A stretch of 64,000 bases of DNA from Episyrphus balteatus (taxonomy: Eukaryota > Arthropoda > Insecta > Diptera > Syrphidae), in assembly GCF_945859705.1 (NCBI RefSeq), contig NC_079134.1, positions 51,018,402 through 51,082,401 on the forward strand, in the 5' to 3' direction. The position numbers and the translations under genes were made by a program. How positions within the stretch are numbered: position 1 is the first letter of the stretch; each line of letters begins with the position of its first letter. This document shows positions 1 through 11,010 of the stretch, piece after piece. Below the pieces are notes generated by a model, which was not told the origin of the DNA, did not search any database, and was given only the letters and a program-made list of their open reading frames with translations.

Positions 1-90
1 AATTGTCATGCGTGTTGTATTCTTCATTTGTTTGTTTTTAATTTTTGGAAGTGAACAAAAATTATTTTGGACAAAAATAGTTGAATAAAC

Positions 91-834
91 ATGAGTTCGA
101 CTCCCCCGAAAGTGGACACAAGTTTAACAACCCTAACACCTGTAAGATGTAAGAAAATATTATATTCCTCTATAATTTAAATACCCATCAAAATATTTTA
201 AGTTCTCGACAGTCCCAGGCCAAAGTTGCAAAATGACCAATTGTTAACTTGCAAAACGCGCCTCGATACAATCACCAAGACTTTGTTGGATAATTTCGCC
301 AAATGGCAAATAGCACAAAAACGTGGCCAATCTTTGTGCAATTCAATTGAAGCAATTAAAACAAAATGTCTCGAAAGCAAATCCCCAGGAGATTCTTTAT
401 ATCCTGAAGAACTGCAACCATTTTGCGATAAGCTAGCTATTATTTTCAGTGTGTTTGAAGATATTTTAAAGAATACAAAAGAAGCTTTAAGACAACTCAA
501 TGCTTTAGCCAAACTTCAAGGAACCAGTTCGGAGATATTTTATAGGACATGGTTTATAGAAGATTTCATAAATTTTGCAAAAACCATTGTCGAACGATAT
601 CAAGCTGAATGTGATGTTAAGAGATTTGTAACAGGTAATTGCTTTATTTGGTTGTTTTAAAACTGAGTGTTCATGAATTGTTTTTTTTTTTTTTTGTTTT
701 AAGAGGAACTTGCTCACTGCCAACAGAGATCTGACTTAATTCGTGTATCCAGTTTATGGGAGTATCCATGTCATGTTGATGAAAATGTGAAATTATTGTT
801 CTTGTTTTTAGCTGAGGAATTAAAAGTAAAATAA
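91..834 (+). CDS. CINP: CDK2-interacting protein (CINP) homolog, three exons
   Basis: Predicted exons are 91-148, 203-634 and 704-834 (621 nt, 206 codons plus TAA at 832). Introns are 54 bp (GTAAGA..TTTTAAG) and 69 bp (GTAATT..poly-T..TTTTAAG). Phases agree: phase 1 at both junctions. The protein has the CINP layout: an N-terminal TP-containing leader, a long helical middle (about residues 28-125), then FYRTW (about 132-136), a helix, KRFVT (159-163), EELAH directly across the second junction, and a terminal LWEYP segment. Human CINP has 212 residues with a matching FHTW..KR.V..ELAH..LWLHQPY order. Vertebrate CINP binds CDK2/cyclin and ATRIP-ATR and has been linked to replication, checkpoint signalling and ribosome maturation. 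Function here is by homology. The ATG at 91 was chosen because it opens the only frame that splices cleanly into exon 2. The exact exon 1/exon 2 junction is the least certain part. Confidence 0.85.
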
Positions 835-851
835 AAGTTTATACGTTTTTC

Positions 852-857
852 AATAAA
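852..857 (+). promoter_or_regulatory. Poly(A) signal of the CINP homolog
   Basis: AATAAA lies 18 bp after the stop codon at 832-834. It is the first canonical polyadenylation hexamer and is suitably placed for a very short 3' UTR. Confidence 0.6.
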
Positions 858-1284
858 TGCATCGTCTGTTTTTCTATTTATATTTTCTTATGGTTGATAG
901 TTCATCAATACAGAACTCTTTTGATGAACCGGCTTTAGATAAACAACATGAAGCGTATCGATAGATACTCTTAAAACTGTTTTTAAGAATAACGAATTTA
1001 TCAAAAATTATATTTTATAATTTCCTCGTAAAGTTAAAGTGGAGTTAAACAATAGCTATGAGTATGCTCCTGTGCATGTTCTCTGAGGAAAATCGATAGT
1101 TGGATGAATGCAGACTTCATTGTTTAACTAAATTTGAATTAAAGTTAATGTACTTGAATTGAAACAAGATTATTCTTAGTCCGTTTGGGTACTTATTGGG
1201 CTAAAATATGAAAAGTGTCAAATTTTTAGAATGGGGGATGAAATTCTGCCAAAAACTACACAAAATAATTCTTTAAATATTAAG
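858..1284. other. AT-rich spacer between CINP and the transposon stack
   Basis: No ORF or family signature is visible. It contains the DRE-like motif and a few ATCGAT-type words only. Confidence 0.5.
956..963. promoter_or_regulatory. TATCGATA, DRE-like motif
   Basis: A perfect 8-bp palindrome TATCGATA, the core of the Drosophila DREF-binding element. DREs typically sit in promoters of replication and housekeeping genes. Here it lies 122 bp downstream of the CINP stop, with no recognisable gene starting to its right. It may be chance, or the remnant of a promoter whose gene was displaced by the transposon cluster. Confidence 0.2.
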
Positions 1285-1510
1285 ACCGAAATTCATAGTC
1301 GTTACTCGAGTTAAGATTTTTCTCTGAGAAATATTTCAATTAATCGCACAAGGGAATTGAAAATAGGGCTGTTAATTGAGTAAAGAAAAATCTTGTCTTG
1401 AGGAAATTTTTTTCTCAAACTCAAAAATTTGAATTAACTGTCATCAAAAAAAACATTTTTGTTTTAAATTCGCCATCGCACTGAGAGCTAGAACGCTATT
1501 TTAGCTGGAA
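1285..1510 (+). repeat. Left arm of a large diverged inverted repeat
   Basis: Three words occur in order here and, inverted and in mirror order, at 9107-9140 and 10910-11010. They are ATTCATAGTCGTTACTCGAG (near 1290), a TTGAGGAAA block (near 1400) and AACGCTATTTTAGCTGGAA (near 1490). This suggests the two diverged arms of one old element whose interior now holds copies A-D and the foldback. Confidence 0.5.
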
Positions 1511-1693
1511 CCACGTCAACTTCATCCAATATTTCTAATTTTAGTCTTATGTCGTTTTCTTTCACTCCAATGAGAGTACCCTTTTAGTACTTATTTTTGC
1601 ACTTTTGAAGGTTTTGTGTTCTTTGACGCCACAAAAGTGTAAAAAAAAAATTACTCCGGAGTAATTTTAGTACTACGGAGTACCCCGGATTTA

Positions 1694-3913
1694 TGTCGTT
1701 TTCTTTCACTCTATTAAGGAGTACTCTAAATTTTTACTCCTTTTTCTGGAGTGAAAGAACATAATGAGAGTAATTTTTTTTTTATGTAATAGTGTGTGTG
1801 ACATCGCAAAAATGGATAATATCCTTGAAAAAAATAGTGATAACAGGCCTAGGGAAAACATTTTATGAATTGAAAAAAAAAATAATATTAAAACATATGA
1901 AGCATAATACACGAAGACGGAAGGCGTAGAAATTATCTTCCAATTTCCTTTTGATTTTCGTTACGGTGCGTCACGGGCTTCTACACGCAAATTTGAGTTA
2001 TTTTCTTTGGTTTTATTCTGTTCTTGTTTTCGTATGACGACTTCTATAGGAAGACGTAGACGCACGAGCAAACAGGTCCGACCTCGGTCCGAATCCGCTC
2101 CGCCTGAGGCGGAGCTGAGTCCGACTTCGGATCAGAAACTGGTCCGAAGGCGGCTCAAATTAGTATGGAAATTATAATCACCGCGAAGTCGATTGCATAT
2201 GTATTGGTGTGGTGAAAATCTCCATTCCGAGAAAACGGAGCCGAAGGCGGACCTGAGCCGGAGCAGCGAAAACCTACCAGAAAGAGGAATAAGAAAGGGA
2301 TGACATTTCGCATTTGCGACCAAAAAAAAGAACAAGATTTATTTTTCTTTTCACTGAAACTGTTTTATTTTTTATTTTATTTTGGCAAACGAAATTTTCA
2401 CAATAAATACAATATAAAATACAATACATTTTTTTTCATTTTATTTTATTTGATGCTGCTGCTGTTGTTGGTGTTTTTTTAGATACCCAATCGCATGTTT
2501 CACCTTCTAGATTTTTCTTCATCATTAGAGATTACATCTACAACACAAGAAGAAACAACATTTTAACCCAAACACTTTGAGCGATATATAAAACATACCT
2601 TTTTTGTTTTCTATATTGTTTATAATTTAATAAAATTGTTTATAATTAATAAACTAACATAATACAAACAACGACACGAGACACGAAGCGACCAAACACT
2701 ACAACAAAAAATAACAAAATGACGCTTTGGCTCTTGTTGGCCTTGTCTTTCTTTTCCTTTTCTCATTTTTCACCACGATTCTCGTTCGACTTTGTGTTCA
2801 TACACAAAAAGTTGCAAGTGTGTGAGTGCAAGCCCGATTTTCGCGGTCTGAGGTCGGAGTTTCTTTGTTGAACTCAGTTTTCTTGCTTGAAGGGATGCAC
2901 ATAAGAACAAGAGAGGGAGAAAGATCGATTTCTCCTTTGCTCTTATGAGCATCTTGTGCGTCTACGTATTCGTGTAGAAGCAGACTATGTATTTAAAAAA
3001 AAAAAAAAAAACACCAAAATATACAAAAAAAAACAACCCCCGTGCGGGGTCTATGTGGAACGAAAACTTTTGCATAAATTAAAAACGTTACTATACACGC
3101 AAATAATACACAACCGACGAAGCAGATTCCGCAACCGACGAAATAAAATAAAGCAGAACAGCAAAAAAAAAGAACAAGATCAAAGATAAACGTCAAAAAG
3201 AGTCACAAATTTTTTTACCGGAGACTCACGGTAGAGAATCTTCCTTCCTTTTTTTTCGAACTTTATTTCTCCTTTGCTCTTATGTGCGTATCGCGCTTTG
3301 CGTCTTCGTGTAGAAGCGGACTTAGTTTTGCTTTTGGTATTTTTCATTATGCTTCTGATCGGTTTTTTTCAGCCTAATTGACGCACACCCTTAGTTTGAT
3401 TTTATAATTGTAAAATAAAAATATCCCATCAACGCAGAAAAAAATGGGATTTTTTTGTTATATGGCACAGGATTTTTTTTGATTGATGAAGAACACTGGC
3501 GGAAAATTTTTTTTATTCGGTTTTCAATTTCATTTTGGAAAAAGTGAAGAATTAACGAAAAAAATGGAAGAAATATATCTGGCGGAATATAATACAGTAA
3601 AAATATATTCATAATGGTTGTTTTCTGTAAATAACAAAAGAGTTTGAAAGAAAAACTTTTCGAATTTTTCAATTTTCAAACAAAATTTTAAAATGTCAAA
3701 CTTCAAATTCATAAGTGTGTGTGCAAGTGCGTGTGCAAATCGGTGTAAATCTGACTAAAAATGTGGAGTAAATCCGGGGTACTCCGTAGTACTAAAATTA
3801 CTCCGGAGTAATTTTTTTTTTACACTTTTGTGGCGTCAAAGAACACAAAACCTTCAAAAGTGCAAAAATAAGTACTAAAAGGGTACTCTCATTGGAGTGA
3901 AAGAAAACGACAT
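1694..3913 (-). mobile_element. Element A: TGTCG-family copy nested inside B
   Basis: It begins TGTCGTTTTCTTTCACTCT and ends GAGTGAAAGAAAACGACA. It is inserted into element B after GGATTTA (ends 1693) and B resumes after a repeated TTA at 3914-3916. Uninserted copies C and E read GGATTTACTCC across the site, so the 3-bp duplication is proven internally. Its ends are swapped relative to B, C and E, so it lies in the opposite orientation. It carries a further 0.83-kb inserted element (2068-2894). Confidence 0.88.
2068..2894. mobile_element. Inner inverted-repeat element in A, left end truncated
   Basis: Nearly identical to 6509-7337. The right end TTGCTTGAAGGG is intact. The left end lacks about 10 bp (CCCTTCAAG), starting at GCAAACAGG. 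The uninserted sequence is seen in D near 7517-7532 (GACGCACGAGATGCACATAA), placing the insertion at its AT. It has a GC-rich left block with repeated TCCGA words and an AT-rich remainder. No coding capacity is recognised. Confidence 0.75.
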
Positions 3914-3916
3914 TAC

Positions 3917-4991
3917 TCCACATTTTTAGTCAGATTTACACCGATTTGCACACACACTTATGAATTTGAAGTTTGACATTTTAAAAATTTGTTTGAAAAG
4001 AGAAAAATGCGAAAAGTTTTTCTTTACAATTCTTTTGTTATTAACAAGAACAACCATTATGAATATATTTCCTATTATATTATATTCCGCCATATATATT
4101 TCTTCCATCATTTCGTTAATTCTTCACTTTTCTCAAATGAAATTGAAAACCGAATAAAACAGCCAGTGTTCTTTATCAATAAAAAAAAAATCCTGTGCCA
4201 GATAAAAAAAAAATCCCATTTTTTTTCTGCGATGATGGGATATTTTTATTTTACAATGATCAAACTATGGGTGTATATCAATTAAGCTGAAAAAAACCGA
4301 TCAGAAATATAATGAAAAATATACTAAAAGTAAAACTAAATCCGCTTCTACACGAAGACGCAAAGTGTGAGACGCACATAAGAGCAAGGGAGAAATAAAA
4401 AATAAAGCAAGGGATAAATAAAAAAAAAGGGAAGGAAGATTTTCTACCGTGAGTCTCCGGTAAAAAATTTTGTGACTCTTTTTGACGTTTCTCTTTGATC
4501 TTGTTCTTTTTTTTGCTGTTCTGCTTTATTTTATTTCGTCGGTCGTGTATAGTAACGTTTTTAATTTATTCAAAAGTTTTTAGACCCTACTGGAGTTGTT
4601 TTTTTTTTTTTTTTTTATTAAAATACATAGTCTGCTTCCACACGAAAACGTAGACGCACAAGATACACAGAATACGACGTGAAGAAGCGCGCGACGCACC
4701 GAATCGAAAATCAAAAGGAAATTTGAAGATAATTTCTGCGCCTTGAGTCTTCGTGTAGAAGCAGACAACGAACGCTTTTTATGCTTCTATGTTATTAATA
4801 TTAATTTTTTTTTTCAATTCATAAAATTCTTCCCTAGGGCTATTATCACTATTTTTTTCAAGGAAATTATCAATTTTTGCCTTGTCACACACACAATTAC
4901 AAAAAATTAAATTACTCTAATTATGTTCTTTCACTCCAGAAAAAGGAGTAAAAATTTAGAGTACTCCTTAATAGAGTGAAAGAAAACGACA
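3917..4991 (+). repeat. Right part of element B, downstream of insert A
   Basis: Collinear with 5172-6288 (C) and 11361-12601 (E). It includes the CTACACGAAGACGCAAAG block found in all copies. ORFs reading through it are frame accidents of AT-rich repeats. Confidence 0.7.
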
Positions 4992-5028
4992 TTATTCGAT
5001 AGATAAATGGACTAGCTATAATTGCTTA

Positions 5029-6288
5029 TGTCGTTTTCTTTCACTCCAATGAGAGTACCCTTTTAGTACTTATTTTTGCACTTTTGAAGTTTTTGTGTTC
5101 TTTGACGCCACAAAAGTGTAAAAAAAAAATTACTCCGGAGTAATTTTAGTACTACGGAGTACCCCGGATTTACTCCACATTTTTAGTCAGATTTACACCG
5201 ATTTGCACACACACTTATGAAGTTGAAGTTTGACATTTTAAAATTTTGTTTGAAAAGTGAAAAATGCGAAAAGTTTTTCTTTCAAACTCTTTGGTTATTA
5301 ACAAAAACAATCATTATGAATATATTTTCTATTGTATAATATTCCGCTAGATATATTTCTTCCATTTTTTCGTTAATTCTTCACTTTTTCCAAAATGAAA
5401 TTGAAAACCGAATAAAAAAAATTTTCAGCCAGTGTTGTGCATCAATAAAAAAAAATCCTGTATCATATAATAAAAAAATCCCATTTTTTTCTGCGTTGAT
5501 GGGATATTTTTTATTTTACAATTATGAAATCAAACTAAGGGTGTGTGTCAATTAGGCTGAAAAAACCGATCAGAAGCATAATGAAAAATATACCAAAAGT
5601 AAAACTTAGTCCGCTTCTACACGAAGACGCAAAGCGCGAGGCGCGCATAAGAGCAAGTAAGAAAGAAAATTCAAAAAAAAGGGAAGGAAGAATTTCTACC
5701 GTGAGTCTCCGGCAAAAAATTGTGTGACTCTTTTTAACGTTTCTCTTTGATCTTGTTCTTTTTTTGTTGTTTTGCTTTATTGGATTTCGTTGGTCGCAGA
5801 GTCTGCTTCGTCGGTTGTGTATTATTTGCGTGTATAGTAACTTTTTTAATTTATTCAAGTATATTTTGGTGCTTTTTTTTGAATAAAAATACATACGAAA
5901 ACAAAAACAACATAAAACTAAAGAAAATAGCTGTCAAATTGGCGTCTTCTAAAAAATACTTTACTTTTCAGATAGTTTTGTATGGGCGAGTATGGGAGGA
6001 GTTTCATGAAAAACCCTAATATTCGAAATCAAAATATACCATGAAGCATTTGCTTGAAGTAATTGCCCCCTTGGAAGTAGAAAAAATATTAACTACTGCG
6101 ATTTTTTTTTTAGTTTTTACAAATTTTTCCCTAGGCCGGTTATCACTATTTTTTTCAAGGAAATTATCAATTTTTGTCTTGTCACACACACAATTACAAA
6201 CAAAAAAATTACTCTCATTATGTTCTTTCACTCCAGAAAATGGAGTAAAAATTTAGAGTACTCCTTAATAGAGTGAAAGAAAACGACA
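5029..6288 (+). mobile_element. Element C: uninterrupted TGTCG-family copy (1260 bp)
   Basis: Full terminal repeats, flanked by TTA at 5026-5028 and 6289-6291. It lies 37 bp to the right of B and 8 bp to the left of D, so three family members are almost head to tail. It has no insertion and serves as the reference for the empty site of A. Non-coding. Confidence 0.87.
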
Positions 6289-6296
6289 TTATATAA

Positions 6297-8200
6297 TGTC
6301 GTTTTCTTTCACTCTATTAAGGAGTACTCTAAATTTGTACTCCTTTTTCTGGAGTGAAAGAACATAATGAGAGTAATTTTTTTTTATGTAATAATGTGTG
6401 TGACAAGTCAAAAATGGATAATTTCCTTGAAAAAATAGTGATAACAGGCCTAGGGAAAACATTTTATGAATTGAAAAGAAAAATTAATATTAATAACATA
6501 TGAAGCATCCCTTCAAGCAAACAGGTCCGACCTCGGTCCGAATCCGCTCCGCCTGAGGCGGAGCTGAGTCCGACTTCGGATCAGAAACTGGTCCGAAGGC
6601 GGCTCAAATTAGTATGGAAATTATAATCACCGCGAAGTCGATTGCATATGTATTGGTGTGGTGAAAATCTCCATTCCGAGAAAACGGAGCCGAAGGCGGA
6701 CCTGAGCCGGAGCAGCGAAAACCTACCAGAAAGAGGAATACGAAAGGGATGACATTTCGCATTTGCGACCAAAAAAAGAACAAGATTTATTTTTTTTTTC
6801 ACTGAAACTGTTTTATTTTTCATTTTATTTTGGCAAACGAAATTTTCACAATAAATACAATACATTTTTTTTTCATTTTATTTCATTTGATGCTGCTGCT
6901 GTTGTTGGTGTTTTTTTAGATACCCAATCGCATGTTTCACCTTCTAGATTTTTCTTCATCATTAGAGATTACATCTACAACACAAGAAGAAACAACATTT
7001 TAACCCAAACACTTTGAGCGATATATAAAACATACCTTTTTTGTTTTCCATATTGTTTATAATTTAATAAAATTGTTTATAATTAATAAACTAATATTAT
7101 ACAAACAACGACACGAGACACGAGACACACGCGACCAAACACTTCAACAAAAAATAACAAAATGACGCTTTGGCTCTTGTTGGCCTTGTCTTTCTTTTCC
7201 TTTTCTCATTTTTCACCTCGATTCTCGTTCGACTTTGCGTTCATACACAAAAAGTTGCAAGTGTGTGAGTGCAAGCCCGATTTTCGCGGTCTGAGGTCGG
7301 AGTTTCTTTGTTGAACTCAGTTTTCTTGCTTGAAGGGATAATACACGAAGACGGAAGGAACAGAAATCATCTTCCAATTTCCTTTTGATTTTCGTTTCGG
7401 TGCGTCACGCGCTTCTACACGTATTATTTTTTTGAAGACGTAAATTAGACAGTTGTTTTCTTTGGTTTTATTTTATTCTTATATTCGTATGACGACTTTT
7501 ACAGGAAGACGTAGACGCACGAGATGCACATAAGAACAAGAGAGAAAGATCGATTTCTCCTTTGCTCTCATGTGCGTCTCGCGCTTTGCGTCTACGTGTA
7601 GAAGCGGACTTAGTTTTACTTTTGGTATATTTTTCATTATGCTTCTGATCGGTTTTCTTCAGCCTAATTGACACACACCCTTAGTTTGATTTTATAATTG
7701 TAACATACAAATATCCCATCAACGCAGAAAAAAATGGGATTTTTTTGTTATATGGCACAGGATTTTTTTTATTGATGAAGAACACTGGCGGAAAATTTTT
7801 TTTATTCGGTTTTCGATTTCATTTTGGAAAAAGTGAAGAATCAACGCAAAAATGGAAGAAATATATCTGGCGGAATATAATACAGTAGAAAATATATTCA
7901 TAATGGTTGTTTTCTGTTAATAACAAAAGAGTTTGAAAGAAAAACTTTTCGCATTTTTCAGTTTTCACACAAAATTTTAAAATGTCAAACTTCAAATTCA
8001 TAAGTGTGTGTGCAAGTGCGTGTGCAAATCGGTGTAAATCTGACTAAAAATGTGGAGTAAATCCGGGGTACTCCGTAGTACTAAAATTACTCCGGAGTAA
8101 TTTTTTTTTACACTTTTGTGGCGTCAAAGAACACAAAACCTTCAAAAGTGCAAAAATAAGTACTAAAAGGGTACTCTCATTGGAGTGAAAGAAAACGACA
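6297..8200 (-). mobile_element. Element D: TGTCG-family copy carrying an inner element
   Basis: Termini as in A (opposite orientation to B, C and E). The flanking duplication here is TAA (6294-6296 and 8201-8203), showing that the target is TWA rather than a fixed TTA. An 829-bp inner element occupies 6509-7337. Apart from that insert it is collinear with A. Confidence 0.87.
6509..7337. mobile_element. Inner inverted-repeat element in D (829 bp)
   Basis: Perfect 12-bp terminal inverted repeats CCCTTCAAGCAA and TTGCTTGAAGGG. Element A carries the uninserted sequence GAAGCATAATACACGAAG near 1898. This shows either a 2-bp AT duplication or insertion without duplication between A and T, with ends TCCC..GGGA. 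The two copies sit at different places in A and D, so they inserted independently. Contents: a GC-rich 5' block with repeated TCCGA/CGGAG words, a CTG/TTG run near 6891-6910, and AT-rich DNA. No transposase. Superfamily unassigned. Confidence 0.8.
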
Positions 8201-8203
8201 TAA

Positions 8204-8683
8204 AATTGAAGTCAAAATCTTCACTGGCTGCATAAAAAACTCAATCGAAAAGCAAGTATTCGAAGAAAAAACAAAGAAAAAAGGCTACTTTTTCCTCCAT
8301 ATACACTTTTTTTACTGTTTTTTTTTTTTAACGGATCGATTGTGAACATTTTGCAGTTTAACAATGAGTGATTTATCTATGTAAATATAGTATTTTCTAA
8401 TAAATTGTTACTATATGGAACTTTTGTGTATTAGTTTTAAAGTAAAGTATGTTTTTAGCACCGATTTCATGTAACACGAAAGTTCCTAAGCTTGTAACTA
8501 GGCTATACCTATGGCTTTTTGTTTTAAATAAAACTGTGTCCTACTAGATCAAATTTTTTTCGCTGTAACTCTGGAAGTATAGGGAGCAAAATATTCAGAA
8601 AAACCACTTACGATAAAAAAAAACTAGTTCAATGTTTTCAAATAACGGTTTTTTTATTTGCATTAACATTTTGCCTTCCATGT
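8204..8683. other. AT-rich spacer
   Basis: No gene or repeat end is recognised between element D and the 150-bp palindrome. Confidence 0.45.
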
Positions 8684-8686
8684 TAA

Positions 8687-8836
8687 AGCCTGGTACGCTG
8701 CTCGCGCTAAATTTTAGCTCCCATACAAATTATCGAAAAATTTTATCTGAGCTAAAATGGATCCCATACAAATTATCGATAACTTGTATGGGAATTTTAT
8801 CTCAGCTAAAATTTAGCGCGAGCAGCGTACCAGGCT
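8687..8836. mobile_element. 150-bp palindromic MITE
   Basis: Left end AGCCTGGTACGCTGCTCGCG and an exactly complementary right end, with arms running almost to the centre (CCCATACAAATTATCGA inverted about the middle). Flanked by TAA at 8684-8686 and 8837-8839 (or TTAA if one end base is counted differently). A single related end, AGCCTGGTACGC, recurs at 21593. Non-coding; a TWA target would again fit Harbinger-type transposition. Confidence 0.8.
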
Positions 8837-9106
8837 TAAGTAAAAACAACTTTTGTTCGCGTTCAATGACACTATTTTCGAATTTGATGCGTTCAAACTT
8901 CAAAGAACCCATAATTTTGTTTTTTACCAATAACATCTGTTCTAAATACTAGGAAACCTTATTTAACATAATATTTCGTTTATTTTTGTTGTTGTTCTTA
9001 TCTTTAGTGTCTGTTGTACCATCAAATTATCATTATTACATCATCTTACTGCCTTTTATTGCAATTTTAGACTATTTCGAGAATTTCTATAATTCTATAA
9101 TTAATT

Positions 9107-9140
9107 CCAGCTAAAATAGCGTTCTCGCCCACAGTGTATC
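9107..9140 (-). repeat. Right-arm fragment of the large diverged inverted repeat
   Basis: CCAGCTAAAATAGCGTTCT matches, inverted, the word near 1490, followed by a CAGTG word shared at the same spacing. The arm then appears interrupted by the foldback and continues at 10910-11010. Confidence 0.45.
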
Positions 9141-9188
9141 GGTTTTTTTTGTCGCTATTAGACAATATTTAAAAATAATACATTAGCT

Positions 9189-10874
9189 CAGGGAAATTAG
9201 TCAAAATATGGGCATGAAATCGCATTTTTCGCGGGACAAATTTTTTTTCATGAAATGTGTTCGGGTGGTTGTCCTTATCACAAAAGTCAATTTGTTGGGA
9301 TAATTGGAGGTTGGGAACAGCCGCCATCTTGGAAAAGAGATTGGTATCGTTTTTATTGAATAGCTCCATTGTTATTCATTTTAACAAAAAATGACAAAGG
9401 TAAGACTTATTAACAATAAAATTATCTAAGAAATGATATACAAAACAATTCCGTGAGTTGATTAAATAAAATTTTATAGTTGCTCAAGGTGCGGGTTTGT
9501 ATCGCAAGGTTGGGACAAAATGACATTTTTTCATATATCTGACGAACTTTTGATTTGTTTGGATAATTCTTTATGAATGAATTGTTGTACTTATAATTAC
9601 CTATAAAATGAGCCCACAATCGTTATTGTCACCATCGTATTGTAGAAGTAATCTAACTCCGAATCTCTCCATGTACTAGTCAAAAGTAAGAAAAAAGCTG
9701 TTTTTTTGCTAGTAGGCCGAGAAAATTTTGGGAGTAGAGGTAAAACCAAAATATAAGTACGCAGTTTTGCAGCCATACGCGTGTTAATATCGATTTCAAA
9801 GGTCTGACAACTCTAATTTTGTGCTTTATACAGTTTTTGGGGGGTTAAATAACGTAAGTTTTCCAGTTAATGTGAATGGGCTAAATTTATACTATTTGAA
9901 ATTATAAATATACAAGCTGATGCTCTATTATTTTTCCTAAATCTGGACACCTCAATCTCGGCTATGGGGTTAATAGAACTCACGATATAAGCTTTTTTAA
10001 CTAACCATATCAGGCTTTTCAATTCAAATAAACAAACAAAAATCTAAACAAAAAAAGCTTCTAAAACATAATCGTATAAACGGCTTATATATAGTTCTAT
10101 TGGTCACATCCTCAAGATTGGGGTGTTCAGATTTAGGAAAAATAATAGAGCATCAGCTTGTATATTTATAATTTCAAATAGTATAAATTTAGCCCATTCA
10201 CATTAACTGGAAAACTTACGTTATTTAACCCCCCAAAAACTGTATAAAGCACAAAATTAGAGTTGTCAGACCTTTGAAATCGATATTAACACGCGTATGG
10301 CTGCAAAACTGCGTACTTATATTTTGGTTTTACCTCTACTCCCAAAATTTTCTCGGCCTACTAGCAAAAAAACAGCTTTTTTCTTACTTTTGACTAGTAC
10401 ATGGAGAGTTTCGGAGTTAGATTACTTCTACAATACGATGGTGACAATAACGATTGTGGGCTCATTTTATAGGTAATTATAAGTACAACAATTCATTCAT
10501 AAAGAATTATCCAAACAAATCAAAAGTTCGTCAGATATATGAAAAAATGTCATTTTGTCCCAACCTTGCGATACAAACCCGCACTTTGACCAACTATAAA
10601 ATTTTATTTAATCAACTCATGGAATTGTTTTGTATATCATTTCTTAGATAATTTTATTGTTAATAAGTCTTACCTTTGTCATTTTTTGTTAAAATGAATA
10701 ACAATGGAGCTATTCAATAAAAACGATACCAATCTCTTTTTCAAGATGGCGGCTGTTCCCAACCTCCAATTATCCCAACAAATTGACTTTTATGATAAGG
10801 ACAACCACCCGAACACATTTCATGAAAAAAATTTTGTCCCGCGAAAAATGCGATTTAAATTACTAATTTCCCTG
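9189..10874. mobile_element. 1.69-kb foldback element with about 0.8-kb arms
   Basis: Arms 9189-9992 and 10080-10874 are almost identical inverted copies separated by roughly 90 bp. The mirrored ORFs of 66/63 and 65/65 codons on opposite strands differ at only a few residues. The ends are CAGGGAAATTAGT and its complement; CAGGG-type ends resemble hAT termini, but I see no clean 8-bp duplication. No transposase is recognised. The repeated short ORFs are products of the symmetry, not evidence of genes. Confidence 0.85.
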
Positions 10875-10909
10875 GGCTACATACAAACTATTTAAAATTT
10901 CGTTCGTCA

Positions 10910-11010
10910 ACTGACTGAAAATAACTTAAGCGTTTCCTCAAGTAAAACTGCCTCCTCAGACATTCACTTGAGAAAAATTTCGACTCCAGTGATGACTATG
11001 AATAAGGATT
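10910..11010 (-). repeat. Distal right arm of the large diverged inverted repeat
   Basis: Contains TTTCCTCAAG, then a TTGAGAAAAATTT...AGTGATGACTATGAAT block, which are the inverted counterparts of words near 1400 and 1290. Confidence 0.45.

Larger units (their letters stand above)
1550..4991 (+). mobile_element. Element B: TGTCG-family DNA transposon, split by element A
   Basis: The left part is 1550-1693 and the right part 3917-4991. Together they give about 1.2 kb once the 2.2-kb insert A is removed. The left end begins TGTCGTTTTCTTTCACTCC and the right end finishes GAGTGAAAGAAAACGACA. TTA flanks both sides (1547-1549 and 4992-4994), a 3-bp target duplication. 3-bp TWA duplications are the hallmark of PIF/Harbinger elements, but the termini are not ones I can match to a named family. 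No transposase is encoded; the interior is AT-rich and palindromic, so it is presumably non-autonomous. Same orientation as C and E. Confidence 0.85.

Noticed and set aside
198..512. 104-codon minus-strand ORF over the CINP gene
   Set aside because: Antisense shadow of CINP exon 2; no motif, and the plus strand explains the conservation.
5535..5894. 119-codon ORF in element C, and a similar 117-codon ORF in E (11782-12135)
   Set aside because: Both come from the same repeat, differ by frameshifts, have low-complexity K/N-rich or F-rich composition and no domain.
9169..10895. Two pairs of near-identical ORFs (about 65 codons) on opposite strands
   Set aside because: Mirror images created by the foldback arms; no start context, domain or codon bias supports genes.
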